64,000 nucleotides of DNA from Pseudanabaena sp. FACHB-2040. Lineage in GTDB: Bacteria; Cyanobacteriota; Cyanobacteriia; Phormidesmidales; Phormidesmidaceae. The first letter of the stretch is position 1; each line of letters opens with the position of its first letter. The position numbers were made by a program, and so were the translations under genes. The stretch covers positions 586,077 through 650,076 of the forward strand of contig NZ_JACJQO010000022.1 of NCBI RefSeq assembly GCF_014696715.1, in the 5' to 3' direction. The notes under the pieces were generated by a model. The model ran no database searches. It was not told the origin of the DNA and saw only the letters and a list, made by a program, of their open reading frames with translations. Below are positions 33,417 through 42,522 of the stretch, piece after piece.

Positions 33417-34054
33417 GTCGCCAGACGTTGCAGCAATGCTTCAATTTGCTGGGCAATCCCTGTCCAGTCGCGCTTTTGTACTTGTGCCGGGGGAAATAGC
33501 GATCCAGACAGGCCAATTGCGATCGCACCTGCCTCTAGTAGGGCCTGAGCATTATCTGGAGTCACACCGCCTGTAGGAATCAGGGGAATAGCAGGCAGCG
33601 GTCCCTGTAGACTGCGAATGTAGGCCGCTCCGCCGACAGCGCTGATCGGAAACACCTTGACCCCGGCAGCCCCTGCTCTCCAGGCAGTGACAATTTCAGT
33701 CGGCGTTAGCGCTCCAGCCACCATTGGGACAGCCCGCTCCAGCCCCAACTCCAGTAGAGAAACATCCGTAAAGGGGCTAAAGCCAAACTGGGCTCCGACT
33801 GCGATCGCCTGTTTCGCCTCTGCCAGGGTCAGCAAAGTCCCAGCCCCAATCCAGCAATGCGGCAGATCCTGGCGCAGATAACCAACCAGTTCCTCAGGCT
33901 GCTCGCTGTCCCAAGTAATCTCGATCAGCCGCACTCCTCCCTGTTCTGCTGCTCGCGCCATTTCCAGCCCGGTAGCTAGGTCAGGAGCGCGAATGACCGC
34001 CAGCAGACGATGTTTTTTCAGCAGGTTGAGCCAGTCTTGACAATCCATAAGCAA
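33413..34054 (-). CDS. eda: KDPG / 4-hydroxy-2-oxoglutarate aldolase
   Basis: A 213-aa class I aldolase of the KDPG family. The Schiff-base lysine is Lys133 in GVKVFPIS, with the catalytic glutamate Glu45 in LIEITWDS and the phosphate-binding PTGGVTPDNA near the C-terminus. It splits 2-keto-3-deoxy-6-phosphogluconate to pyruvate and glyceraldehyde 3-phosphate (Entner-Doudoroff) in the cytosol. Some cyanobacterial relatives may act on other keto acids. ATG 34054 and ATG 34048 are both possible starts. Confidence 0.88.
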   Translation of the reverse strand: MLMDCQDWLNLLKKHRLLAVIRAPDLATGLEMARAAEQGGVRLIEITWDSEQPEELVGYLRQDLPHCWIGAGTLLTLAEAKQAIAVGAQFGFSPFTDVSLLELGLERAVPMVAGALTPTEIVTAWRAGAAGVKVFPISAVGGAAYIRSLQGPLPAIPLIPTGGVTPDNAQALLEAGAIAIGLSGSLFPPAQVQKRDWTGIAQQIEALLQRLAT

Positions 34055-34142
34055 ACAGGAGATGGACTGTAGGGGCAGGTTGCGCTAGGAGACTGTAACA
34101 GTTGCAGAGCCCAAGCCTGTCCAGATGTCTTCAGAAAAAGAA

Positions 34143-34166
34143 AGAGACGCGATTAATCGCGTCTCT
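34143..34166 (-). terminator. Palindromic terminator of ftsH
   Basis: A perfect 24-base palindrome (AGAGACGCGATT and its complement). On the minus strand it is followed by TTCTTTTTCTG, a typical terminator tail. It lies 50 bases beyond the ftsH stop. The same GAGACGCGATTAATCGCGTCTC core is, as far as I recall, dispersed in many cyanobacterial genomes. Confidence 0.75.
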
Positions 34167-34215
34167 ACAATGGACTAATTTACTTTGAATCAGATCATCC
34201 TGCCTCAGGCCAGGA

Positions 34216-36057
34216 CTAGACGATAGAAGCCATCTTCACATCGTTAGTGGCCAGCAGGTGCTGCAGTTCTTCCGCGTCTACGGTTTCTTTTTCCACCAGC
34301 ATGTCAGCCAGTTTGTCCAGCACATGGCGGTTTTCGGTCAACACGCTCTTAGCTCGGATATAGGCTTCGTCTACCAGTTCCCGTACTTCTTCGTCGATGG
34401 CAGCAGCAGTCTCTTCCGAGAAGTCGCGCTCGGCGTTGATGTCGCGGCCCAAGAACATATTGCCCTGCTGACGGCCCAGGGCTACAGGCCCTAAGCGATC
34501 GCTCATACCAAAGCGGGTAACCATCTGACGAGCGACCCGAGCTACCTGCTGCAGGTCGTTAGACGCACCCGTGGTGACTTCCTCTTCGCCGAAGATAACT
34601 TCTTCAGCAATGCGGCCTCCCAGAGCGACAGCCATCTGATTCTGCAGGTAAGAGCGAGAGTAGAGACCAGACTCTAAACGATCTTCGCTAGGGGTGAACC
34701 AGGTCAAACCGCCAGCTCGACCGCGAGGAATGATGCTGATCTTCTGCACTGGGTCGTAGTCGGGCATCAGGGCACCCACCAGAGCGTGTCCAGCTTCGTG
34801 GTAGGCAACGAGCTGCTTGCGCTTTTCGCTCATTACCCGGTCTTTCTTCTCAGGGCCTGCCAGCACCCGATCAATGGCATCGTTAACCTCATCCATCGAG
34901 ATCTCGGTGAGGTTGCGGCGAGCCGCGAGAATAGCTGCTTCGTTGAGCAGATTAGAGAGGTCGGCTCCAGTAAAGCCAGGAGTCCGGCGGGCAATTTTTT
35001 CTAGGTCTACGTCCGTAGCAAAGGTCTTGCCGCGAGCGTGGACGTTGAGGATTTCCAGACGACCTGCGTAGTCAGGCCGGTCAACCACAACTTGACGGTC
35101 AAATCGTCCCGGACGCAGCAGCGCCGCATCTAACACGTCGGGCCGGTTGGTCGCAGCAATGATGATGATGCCATTGTTGCCCTCAAAACCATCCATTTCA
35201 GTGAGAAGCTGGTTGAGGGTTTGCTCGCGCTCGTCGTTGCCGCCGCCGAGACCTGCGCCCCGCTGACGGCCCACCGCATCAATCTCGTCGATAAACACGA
35301 TACAGGGCGCGTTGGACTTGGCCTGTTCAAACAGGTCGCGCACCCGCGAAGCGCCTACCCCGACAAACATCTCAACGAACTCAGAACCGGAGATGGAGAA
35401 GAAAGGCACACCGGCCTCACCCGCTACCGCTCGGGCCAGCAGGGTTTTACCCGTTCCAGGAGGCCCCACCAGCAGCACGCCTTTGGGAATTTTGGCTCCG
35501 ACGGCAGTAAAGCGGTCGGCATTCTTCAGGAAGTCAACGACTTCAGCTAGCTCTAGCTTGGCCTGGTCAATGCCAGCGACATCGCCAAAGGTAACTTGGG
35601 TCTGAGGCTCCATCTGCACCCGAGCTTTGGACTTGCCGAAGTTCATGGCTTGGCTACCAGGGCCGCTTTGCGCTCGCCGCAGCACAAAGAACAGCACCAC
35701 CAGCAGCATGATCGGAATCAGCAAGGTGCTAAAGGCACGAACCCAGACGCTGTCGTCGCTTTGGGGCAGCACGACAATATCGACATTGTTGTCTTCCAGA
35801 AGATCAATTAGTTCTGGATCGTTGGGCAGGTTGACGATTACCTGACCGTTACCCTCGGGATCAGTGAATCGAGCACGAGTACGATCAGAGCTGATGTTGA
35901 CCCGCTCGACCTGGTTGCTTTCAACGGCCTGTAAGAAGCGGCTGTAGCGCCAGGTTTGTGTTTCTTGACCAGAATTATCAAAAATGGCAGTGGCTAAGGC
36001 GATGACCACGACCACTAGCAGGGCGTAAAGACCTGCGTTTCTCCACCGTTTGTTCAC
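34216..36057 (-). CDS. ftsH: ATP-dependent membrane zinc protease FtsH
   Basis: A 613-aa membrane protease. Two transmembrane helices (about 8-26 and 109-127) flank a lumenal domain. The AAA+ domain has Walker A GPPGTGKT (198-205), Walker B IVFIDEID and the second region of homology [20 protein letters not shown]. The protease domain has HEAGH (420-424). In cyanobacteria FtsH hexamers degrade damaged D1 in photosystem II repair; there are usually four paralogues, and I cannot say which this is. The start is a GTG at 36057 with GGAGG upstream. It ends before a palindromic terminator. Confidence 0.95.
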   Translation of the reverse strand: MNKRWRNAGLYALLVVVVIALATAIFDNSGQETQTWRYSRFLQAVESNQVERVNISSDRTRARFTDPEGNGQVIVNLPNDPELIDLLEDNNVDIVVLPQSDDSVWVRAFSTLLIPIMLLVVLFFVLRRAQSGPGSQAMNFGKSKARVQMEPQTQVTFGDVAGIDQAKLELAEVVDFLKNADRFTAVGAKIPKGVLLVGPPGTGKTLLARAVAGEAGVPFFSISGSEFVEMFVGVGASRVRDLFEQAKSNAPCIVFIDEIDAVGRQRGAGLGGGNDEREQTLNQLLTEMDGFEGNNGIIIIAATNRPDVLDAALLRPGRFDRQVVVDRPDYAGRLEILNVHARGKTFATDVDLEKIARRTPGFTGADLSNLLNEAAILAARRNLTEISMDEVNDAIDRVLAGPEKKDRVMSEKRKQLVAYHEAGHALVGALMPDYDPVQKISIIPRGRAGGLTWFTPSEDRLESGLYSRSYLQNQMAVALGGRIAEEVIFGEEEVTTGASNDLQQVARVARQMVTRFGMSDRLGPVALGRQQGNMFLGRDINAERDFSEETAAAIDEEVRELVDEAYIRAKSVLTENRHVLDKLADMLVEKETVDAEELQHLLATNDVKMASIV

Positions 36058-36208
36058 CGGGGTTGTGCCTCCAATTGCTTCAGGGTGAGGATGGGGTGTT
36101 TCTTAAATGAAAACGTATATTAACTAATGTTAACGCCAGATTCAGAATTGGTCGAATCAGCGAGGTTAAATAGTGGTTTGCGGATTTAATGCCAGGTCAA
36201 ATCAAACC

Positions 36209-37009
36209 TTACGGCAACGCTTCATCAAACATGAAGCGCAGTTCCTGCAAAACCCTCTGATCAGGATTGTATTCCAGTCTAGTTCGCCCCTGCAGGACTG
36301 TGTGAATGGGGACAATTTCTACCCCGCAGTTGGTATAGGCAAGGTTCTCAAACTGCTGAGCTTTGGCAGGGGTCCAGGGGGTTTCGAGGGCAGGGCGACC
36401 CAGGATGTGCAGGTGGCGGATGAGCTGAGATCGCATTACCCCCGGCAAAATTCCTGCCGTCAGCGGTGGCGTCCACCACTGGCCCTCGGCCCAGCCCCAC
36501 AGGCTGCCGCTGCTGGTCTCTAGCCAGTGGCCGGCCCCGTCAACCAAAATGGCCTCTGCCGCCCCTTGCGCCTTGGCGGCTTGGGCCGCCAGCCAGCAGG
36601 CCAGGTAGTTGCCCGTTTTATGAGCAGGCAGGGTTCTTGAGTAGTCGTGGGGGGCCACCCAGGCTGTAATGCCTCGCTGCTGACGTTCTGCTAAATCGGC
36701 TGGAAGTGGACGCCCGGTGATTAGCGCTTGACCATCAGGAAACAGCGTCATTCTCAAGATGGGGTAGTGCGGCATCAGCGCTTCAGCTCCTTGCCGTAGA
36801 CAGGACTCGTCGGGCTGAGGCCACTGGAAGGCTTGAAGGGAAGTGCGGATGCGATCGCAGTGCTGCCGCCACGCCGTCAGCGGATGGTCTAACGACTGGC
36901 CGTAGACCCGCAGCGTTGTAAACACCGTCGCGCCGTAGAGCAGCCCTGGATTGTAAACGTCCAGAGCTAGCGTTTGCCCATCGATTACCTGACCGTTGAA
37001 CCAGTACAT
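36209..37009 (-). CDS. Class IV aminotransferase, aminodeoxychorismate lyase-like
   Basis: A 266-aa PLP enzyme of fold-type IV. The PLP lysine lies in LPAHKTGNYLACWLA, and the ETSSGSLWGW and GILPGVMRSQLI segments are the usual cofactor phosphate-binding blocks. The likeliest job is 4-amino-4-deoxychorismate lyase (PabC) in folate synthesis; branched-chain or D-amino-acid transamination are alternatives. An upstream ATG at 37027 would add six residues; MYWFNGQVIDG is the normal family start, so I chose 37009. It is monocistronic. Confidence 0.82.
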   Translation of the reverse strand: MYWFNGQVIDGQTLALDVYNPGLLYGATVFTTLRVYGQSLDHPLTAWRQHCDRIRTSLQAFQWPQPDESCLRQGAEALMPHYPILRMTLFPDGQALITGRPLPADLAERQQRGITAWVAPHDYSRTLPAHKTGNYLACWLAAQAAKAQGAAEAILVDGAGHWLETSSGSLWGWAEGQWWTPPLTAGILPGVMRSQLIRHLHILGRPALETPWTPAKAQQFENLAYTNCGVEIVPIHTVLQGRTRLEYNPDQRVLQELRFMFDEALP

Positions 37010-37142
37010 TCTGCTTGTATATCCCACCCATCCTATTCAAACGTGATTAATCAAAACGACTGTAGCGGTTGCGCCCCTTTCCTTCGCCTGAATTGAGTAG
37101 GCTCCGTACAATATCTGGAGTCTCTGCCGAGGAAATCCACCG

Positions 37143-37925
37143 ATGACAAGTGCACGTGCTCCCATCAACGGGCTGTTGCTGGATCTCAATGGCGTTTTCT
37201 ACGTCTCCCATAGAACCCTACAAGGCGCTGTCAGCACCGTTGAAAGGCTGAAGGAATCGGGAATTCCCCATCGGTTTGCGACCAATAACACAACTGAGTC
37301 GGTAGCAGACCTCAGCCGCCACCTAAAAGCGATAGGTCTGCCCATTGAGCCAGAGTCAATCATCAGCGCCCCCTACGCTGCCGTGCTCTACCTACGTCAG
37401 AAAGGCAATCCGACGATCTTTCCCCTGCTCTCTAAAGAAACCCGGCAAGACTTTGAAGAGTTTAATGTGTCAGAAACCGCTGCCGATGTCGTTGTGCTCG
37501 GTGATATGGGAGATGAGTGGAGCTATCAGGCCCTCAACCGTGCCTTTAAGCTCATTCTCAAAGGAGCAGAATTGATAGCCCTACATAAGGCTAAATACTG
37601 GCAGTGGGAGGCCGGTCTACAGCTCGATATCGGTGCCTTTGCAACGGCTCTGGAGTTTGCCACCGACCAACAGGCAACCGTTATCGGTAAACCCAATGCC
37701 GCCTTCTTTAATCTGGCGCTGAAAGACCTGGGCCTGCCGCCGGAGCAGGTGGCTATGGTGGGTGACGATATTGAGGACGATATCGGCGGGGCTCAAGCTC
37801 TAGGGATTCAAGGGATTCTGGTAAAGAGCGGCAAATACCGGGAGTCGCTAGTCCAGAAGTCGGCAGTGGTACCCGATATGGTGGTCGATTCCCTGGACGA
37901 CATGCTGAAGTTGATAGGGATTTGA
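37143..37925 (+). CDS. HAD-IIA family phosphatase, LHPP-like
   Basis: A 260-aa cytosolic HAD hydrolase. The nucleophile Asp14 is in LLLDLNGVFY; the usual acid/base Asp two positions later is Asn16, a change also tolerated in the LHPP-like subgroup, which has Ser there. Motif II is RFATNNTTES, the motif III lysine is in VIGKPNAAFF, and motif IV is VGDDIEDDIGGA. The subgroup acts on phosphohistidine, phospholysine or pyrophosphate, but the substrate here is not known. The GAGGA ribosome binding site supports the start. Confidence 0.87.
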   Translation: MTSARAPINGLLLDLNGVFYVSHRTLQGAVSTVERLKESGIPHRFATNNTTESVADLSRHLKAIGLPIEPESIISAPYAAVLYLRQKGNPTIFPLLSKETRQDFEEFNVSETAADVVVLGDMGDEWSYQALNRAFKLILKGAELIALHKAKYWQWEAGLQLDIGAFATALEFATDQQATVIGKPNAAFFNLALKDLGLPPEQVAMVGDDIEDDIGGAQALGIQGILVKSGKYRESLVQKSAVVPDMVVDSLDDMLKLIGI

Positions 37926-37936
37926 CCGCCAGGGAG

Positions 37937-38010
37937 GATGGGCAAAGGGCCGTAGCCCCTGCCCATCTTCTAAGGAGCATGACTAGATGGGCACGCTTTG
38001 CTTTGCCCAT
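37937..38010. repeat. Two hairpins sharing the ATGGGCA stem
   Basis: Between two convergent genes, GATGGGCA (37937-37944) pairs with TGCCCATC (37960-37967), and 20 bases on, ATGGGCA (37987-37993) pairs with TGCCCAT (38004-38010). The first is followed by TTCT and may end the HAD transcript. The shared arm sequence suggests a duplicated repeat unit. Confidence 0.5.
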
Positions 38011-38027
38011 TCTACGAGACTGAGGCT

Positions 38028-38978
38028 CTAGCGAACCCGCGCGACTAGGGTGCGGTGGCGGGGGCTGTTGCAGGTTACCACTGGCGGCTCAAATCCGGCC
38101 TCAATAAAAGCCTGCTCGAAATCTAGAGCAAAGTATTCGTCTAGATAAGGCTCGGTGCTTTTTAGCAGGGTCAACACAAAGGGCGGCATTTGGGCAAAGA
38201 CTTCTGAGCGGGGGTTCATATCCATGATTGCCAAGTGCCCTCCTGGGCGCAGCAGACGACGGGCCTCTTGGAGAATGGCCTTAGCAGCACTTTGGGGCAA
38301 CTCGTGGAAAACCAGGCAGGCCGAAGCCAGATCGTAGGCTGCATCGGGCAAGCCGGTCGCCTCTGCAGCTGCATGGTGCCAGCGCACTCCGGCAGCCCCA
38401 TCAGAACTAGAGCCTTCGTTACAGCGGTACTGAGCCACCGTCAAAAAATAGGGAGATAAGTCTACCCCGGTCAGTTGGGCCCTGGGAAAGGTTGCCTGCA
38501 GCGTCAGGGTGCTCATGCCAACGCCACAGCCCAAGTCGATGATGTCTTTGGGGGCCTGCGGCAGCTGGGCCTTCAGCAAATCGTGATAGCTCTGGCGCAG
38601 CTTGGCATCGCCTTGGGCTCCCGCTTCCGGCCAGATGCGGGCATGGACGGCATGGGCTGCGACCTCAACTTCCAGAGCAGGTAGCCAGCCCAGGTTGCCT
38701 TCCTCATAGGCGTGGAAGCTGTTGACGTAGTAGTCGGGATAGCTCAAGTCAGGATTGCGGATGGCGGCTAGCTCTGACTCCCAATCAGAGGCAAAGTCAG
38801 CAGGGGTGTGGCGCGATCGCAACTGCTGCACGCGTTCTCGCCAGGGCACCCCAATCGACTCAGCCCGCTCGATCATCATGGCGCGGGCGCGACCTTTAGC
38901 TAGGTTGAAGAGGGGCTTGATGGCAAGAACTCGGTTGATCAGGCTAGAGAGAAGATTGGGCGCTGCGATCGCATTCAT
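38028..38978 (-). CDS. SAM-dependent methyltransferase, class I
   Basis: A 316-aa protein. The SAM-binding motif DLGCGVG is at 148-154 in DIIDLGCGVGMSTLTL, followed by the acidic LTGVDLSPYFL and the LRPGGHLAIMDMNP post-motif. The N-terminal 110 residues carry the SYPDYYVNSFHAYEEGNLGW region shared by a plant and cyanobacterial subgroup of unknown substrate. It is soluble. Quinone or small-molecule methylation is possible but unproved. It is monocistronic and divergent from the aminopeptidase. Confidence 0.85.
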   Translation of the reverse strand: MNAIAAPNLLSSLINRVLAIKPLFNLAKGRARAMMIERAESIGVPWRERVQQLRSRHTPADFASDWESELAAIRNPDLSYPDYYVNSFHAYEEGNLGWLPALEVEVAAHAVHARIWPEAGAQGDAKLRQSYHDLLKAQLPQAPKDIIDLGCGVGMSTLTLQATFPRAQLTGVDLSPYFLTVAQYRCNEGSSSDGAAGVRWHHAAAEATGLPDAAYDLASACLVFHELPQSAAKAILQEARRLLRPGGHLAIMDMNPRSEVFAQMPPFVLTLLKSTEPYLDEYFALDFEQAFIEAGFEPPVVTCNSPRHRTLVARVR

Positions 38979-39180
38979 AAGCAGACGAATTTAAAGAGTT
39001 TGTTATGGATAAAGCCATTATCCCAAAGACCCGACGCTCAATCCCTACCAAAACGCTACCCTGATCAATTAGGGTCGCATTGCCACCAAAGTACTCCGCA
39101 TGAAGGTGGGTGGCGCGTGGCAGGTAGGGCTGTCACACCGAGTTTTTACAGGATTCATGTTCTAAGGATTAACTGCTCCC

Positions 39181-41790
39181 ATGCTCAATGCCCATCGTTT
39201 GGATACCGACAACAATAGCCACAAGTCATTTGAACTGCCCGGTGCCCGCCCCCATTACAACCCCGACCGCCCCGGACAGGTAGAGCACATTGCCCTGGAT
39301 TTGGCCCTGGATCTGGATAACCAGGTTTGTGAAGGCACCTGTACGGTGCAGATAAATCCGGTACGAGATGGTGTGAAGCGGTTAACGCTAGACGCAGTGA
39401 GCCTGCAGATTCAGGCGGTGACGGTGGGCACAGTTCCCCAAGACTTTGACTACGACGGAGAGCAGCTCCACATTCGGCTGCAGCAGCCAACCCAAGCAGG
39501 CGAGGTGTTGACCCTACAGATTGCCTACCGAGCCGAACAGCCTCAGCGCGGCATCTACTTCATCGGCCCCGACCAGCACTACCCCAATCGCCCTATTCAG
39601 GTGTGGACTCAAGGGGAAGACGAAGACTCCCGCTTCTGGTTCCCCTGCTTCGACTATCCCGGCCAACTGGCGACCTCAGAAATTCGGGTGCGGGTGCCCC
39701 AGCAGTACCAGACCATTTCCAACGGCGAACTGGTAGAAACCGTGGAGGAAGGCGCTTTCAAGATCTATCACTGGGTGCAGAAGCAGATCCACCCCACCTA
39801 CTTGATGGCGCTGGCAGTGGGTGACTTCGACGTGATTCAAGACCAGTGGCAGGGCATTCCCGTCACCTACTACGTCGAGAAGGGCCGCAAGGACGAGGCC
39901 CAGCGCACGATGGGCAAAACGCCTCAGATGATTGAGTTTTTTAGCGAAAAGTACGGCTATACCTATGCTTTTCCCAAATATGCCCAGGTCTGCGCCGCTG
40001 ACTTCATCTTCGGCGGCATGGAAAACACCTCCTGCACTATCCTCACCGACCGCTGCCTGCTAGATGAGCGGGCTGCCCTAGATAACCGCAACTCTGAGTC
40101 GCTCGTGGCCCACGAACTAGCCCACCAGTGGTTTGGTGATTTGCTGGTGATCAACCACTGGTCCCATGCTTGGGTTAAAGAGGGCATGGCTACCTACTCT
40201 GAGGTGATGTGGACCGAGCGCGAATACGGCGACCAGGAAGCTGCCTATTACCGCCTAGAGGCAATGCGCAGCTACCTCTCGGAGGACCGCAGCCGCTACC
40301 GTCGTCCGATGGTCACCCATGTCTACCGAGAAGCGATTGAGCTGTATGACCGCCACATCTACGAAAAAGGGGCCTGTGTCTACCACATGATTCGCACGGA
40401 GTTGGGAGATGACCTGTTCTGGCGGGCCATCCATACCTTTGTGCAGACCCACGCTCACCAAACGGTCGAAACCATTGACCTGATCCGGGCTATTGAAAGG
40501 ACCACCGGCCGCAATCTGCGCTCCCTATTTGACCAGTACGTGTTCCGGGGCGGTCACCCTGACTACAAGGTGGCCTACAGCTGGGATGGTGACAGCAATC
40601 TAGCTAAGATCACCATTACCCAAACCCAGGTAAAAGATGGCGACACCAGCAGCACCAGCGGCCTATTTGACCTGCGAATTCCAATTGGCTTTGGCTACGT
40701 TGAGAGTTCTGGCGAGCAGCCCCAGGTAGAGGTCACGCCCTTTACCGTGCGGGTGCATGAGCGGGAGCAGAGCTTTTTCTTCCCGCTAGCGAAGAAGCCC
40801 GACTTCGTCAGCTTTGATGTGGGCAACCACAGGCTCAAAACTGTCAATCTAGAGTATCCGCTGGCTGAGCTTAAGGCCCAGCTGCAGTACGATCCCGACC
40901 CCCTATCAAGGATTGAGGCAGCGGGTGCGATCGCAAAGAAAGGCAGTCTAGAAGCCGTTAATGCCCTAACTACTGCCCTCAAAGCAGAGCCTTTTTGGGG
41001 GGTGCGGGCAGAAGTCGCTGAGCAACTCGCCTCAATCAAGCTAGATCAGGCTGCAGCGGGACTGCTAGCAGCCCTCCAAGACCCTGAAGCCAATGTTCGT
41101 CGGGCCGTTGTCGAAGCCCTAGGCGACGTGAAAACTGCCGAAAGCTATGAAGCGCTCAGAGCGGTAGTCGAGCAGGGCGATCCCAGCTACTACGTAGAAG
41201 CCGCCGCCATCCGCGCTTTGGGTAAAGTAGGTGCCGCTGACGTAGAAGGCAAAACCCAGGGCCCAGCAACCGTGACGCTGCTAGAGTCCATTCTTAAGGA
41301 GCGCTCAGGCTGGAATGAGGTCGTTCGCTCTGGGGCAATTGGGGCGCTCAGCCATTTCAAGACCTCCGAAGCAGCCCTCAACTTGATTCTGCAATATACC
41401 GAACTGGGCGTGCCCCAGGCGCTGCGGCTGGCGGCGGTACGGGCATTGGGCCCCATCTCGACTAGCCAAAGCAAAGCCAACCTAGAGCGGATTTTAGACC
41501 GCCTAGAGGTCATCTCTCGCGAACCTTTCTTCCTCACCCAGGTTTCTGTCCTGATTGCCTTGGGCGCAATGGAAACTCCCCGCGCGATGACAGTCCTGCA
41601 GTCCTTGGCAGACCACACTGCCGATGGTCGAGTCCGGCAGCGCGCTGAGGAAGCCGTGCAGCGAGTTCAAAAGAACATCGGCAAAGACCAGGCGGTGCAA
41701 AAGCTGCAGCAGGAGATCGATGAACTCAAGAAAAACAATCAGGAACTTAAGAGCCGCCTAGAAGCGTTGGAGGCCAAAGCTAAAAGCTGA
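39181..41790 (+). CDS. M1 family aminopeptidase with HEAT repeats
   Basis: An 869-aa zinc aminopeptidase. The N-terminal beta domain is followed by the exopeptidase motif GGMEN (278-282), the zinc motif HELAH (311-315) and the third ligand Glu334 in WVKEGMATY. From about residue 560 the protein consists of HEAT-like helical repeats (AVNALTTALKAEPFWGVRAE, AAAGLLAALQDPEANVRRAV), and the last 35 residues are a Lys/Glu coiled coil. It should remove N-terminal residues from peptides, probably in the cytosol since no signal is present. An AAGGA lies 12 bases before the ATG. Confidence 0.92.
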   Translation: MLNAHRLDTDNNSHKSFELPGARPHYNPDRPGQVEHIALDLALDLDNQVCEGTCTVQINPVRDGVKRLTLDAVSLQIQAVTVGTVPQDFDYDGEQLHIRLQQPTQAGEVLTLQIAYRAEQPQRGIYFIGPDQHYPNRPIQVWTQGEDEDSRFWFPCFDYPGQLATSEIRVRVPQQYQTISNGELVETVEEGAFKIYHWVQKQIHPTYLMALAVGDFDVIQDQWQGIPVTYYVEKGRKDEAQRTMGKTPQMIEFFSEKYGYTYAFPKYAQVCAADFIFGGMENTSCTILTDRCLLDERAALDNRNSESLVAHELAHQWFGDLLVINHWSHAWVKEGMATYSEVMWTEREYGDQEAAYYRLEAMRSYLSEDRSRYRRPMVTHVYREAIELYDRHIYEKGACVYHMIRTELGDDLFWRAIHTFVQTHAHQTVETIDLIRAIERTTGRNLRSLFDQYVFRGGHPDYKVAYSWDGDSNLAKITITQTQVKDGDTSSTSGLFDLRIPIGFGYVESSGEQPQVEVTPFTVRVHEREQSFFFPLAKKPDFVSFDVGNHRLKTVNLEYPLAELKAQLQYDPDPLSRIEAAGAIAKKGSLEAVNALTTALKAEPFWGVRAEVAEQLASIKLDQAAAGLLAALQDPEANVRRAVVEALGDVKTAESYEALRAVVEQGDPSYYVEAAAIRALGKVGAADVEGKTQGPATVTLLESILKERSGWNEVVRSGAIGALSHFKTSEAALNLILQYTELGVPQALRLAAVRALGPISTSQSKANLERILDRLEVISREPFFLTQVSVLIALGAMETPRAMTVLQSLADHTADGRVRQRAEEAVQRVQKNIGKDQAVQKLQQEIDELKKNNQELKSRLEALEAKAKS

Positions 41791-41859
41791 GTTGTAGCGA
41801 TGTCTGGTACTTAGGCTTTGCCGCGATCGGAAGGCGAGGAGAAAGAGAAGAACATAGCT

Positions 41860-42522
41860 CTAAGGTTTGGAGCGGGGATCAATGTCATCATCTTTGCGGC
41901 GATGGCGTAGGCTCCAAACCAAACCTGCGAGCAGAACAATAGTGGCAGCAATCACAGAAGGCTGCCATAGCGGAGCAGCAGCGGGGGGCAGGGCACCACT
42001 TTCCACGCCCAACACTTCTGTAGATGCAGGGGCAGCTTCTGTCTCACCAGCAGTTGGGGCAGAAGCTGCAGGGGCGGCAGCGCTACGGGCGGCGACCGTG
42101 ACCTCAAAGGGCAGCTCAAAGGGCTGAAATTCCTCGGCTGCGCGAGAGCTGCCTGTGAGCACCAGCGTATAGGCTCCCACATCGGGGAAAACCACCTCAG
42201 CGCCGGGAATGTTCTCATAGCTTTCTGCTGTCACTGGGGCCAGCGGCGGCTGGGCCAGCGGCGTCGCTCCCTCGCCGTAGGGCTGGGCAAAGACCGAGAG
42301 CTGGCAGTCACAGTCAGCCAGCGGAATCACTTGTCCACCTTGACGAGTGAGCGCAAACCAAACCTCAGTGGGTTCACCTGCCCGCGCCACATCGTTTGGT
42401 TCAATGTGCAGGGTGCCGCCCACATCGCCAGATACCTGTACCTTGTGAGCACTTACTGGCAGGGCCAGACTGGTCAGGCTCAAGGCCAGCAGCCAGCTAT
42501 TAAGAACGCTTTGGCGGAACAT
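41860..42522 (-). CDS. Exported protein with C-terminal membrane anchor
   Basis: A 220-aa protein. A signal peptide (1-25, cleaved near VSAHK) is followed by a beta-rich domain (about 26-145) with the CDCQLSVFAQPYGEG segment and DVGAYTLVLTG ending. An Ala/Thr/Glu-rich linker (145-185) and a single membrane helix (about 188-206) with a basic tail RHRRKDDD follow. The mature N-terminal His and the Cys-Asp-Cys pair could bind metal. The gene starts inside the end of the preceding membrane gene (23-base overlap), so they are one operon. A copper or metal role is inferred. Confidence 0.7.
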   Translation of the reverse strand: MFRQSVLNSWLLALSLTSLALPVSAHKVQVSGDVGGTLHIEPNDVARAGEPTEVWFALTRQGGQVIPLADCDCQLSVFAQPYGEGATPLAQPPLAPVTAESYENIPGAEVVFPDVGAYTLVLTGSSRAAEEFQPFELPFEVTVAARSAAAPAASAPTAGETEAAPASTEVLGVESGALPPAAAPLWQPSVIAATIVLLAGLVWSLRHRRKDDDIDPRSKP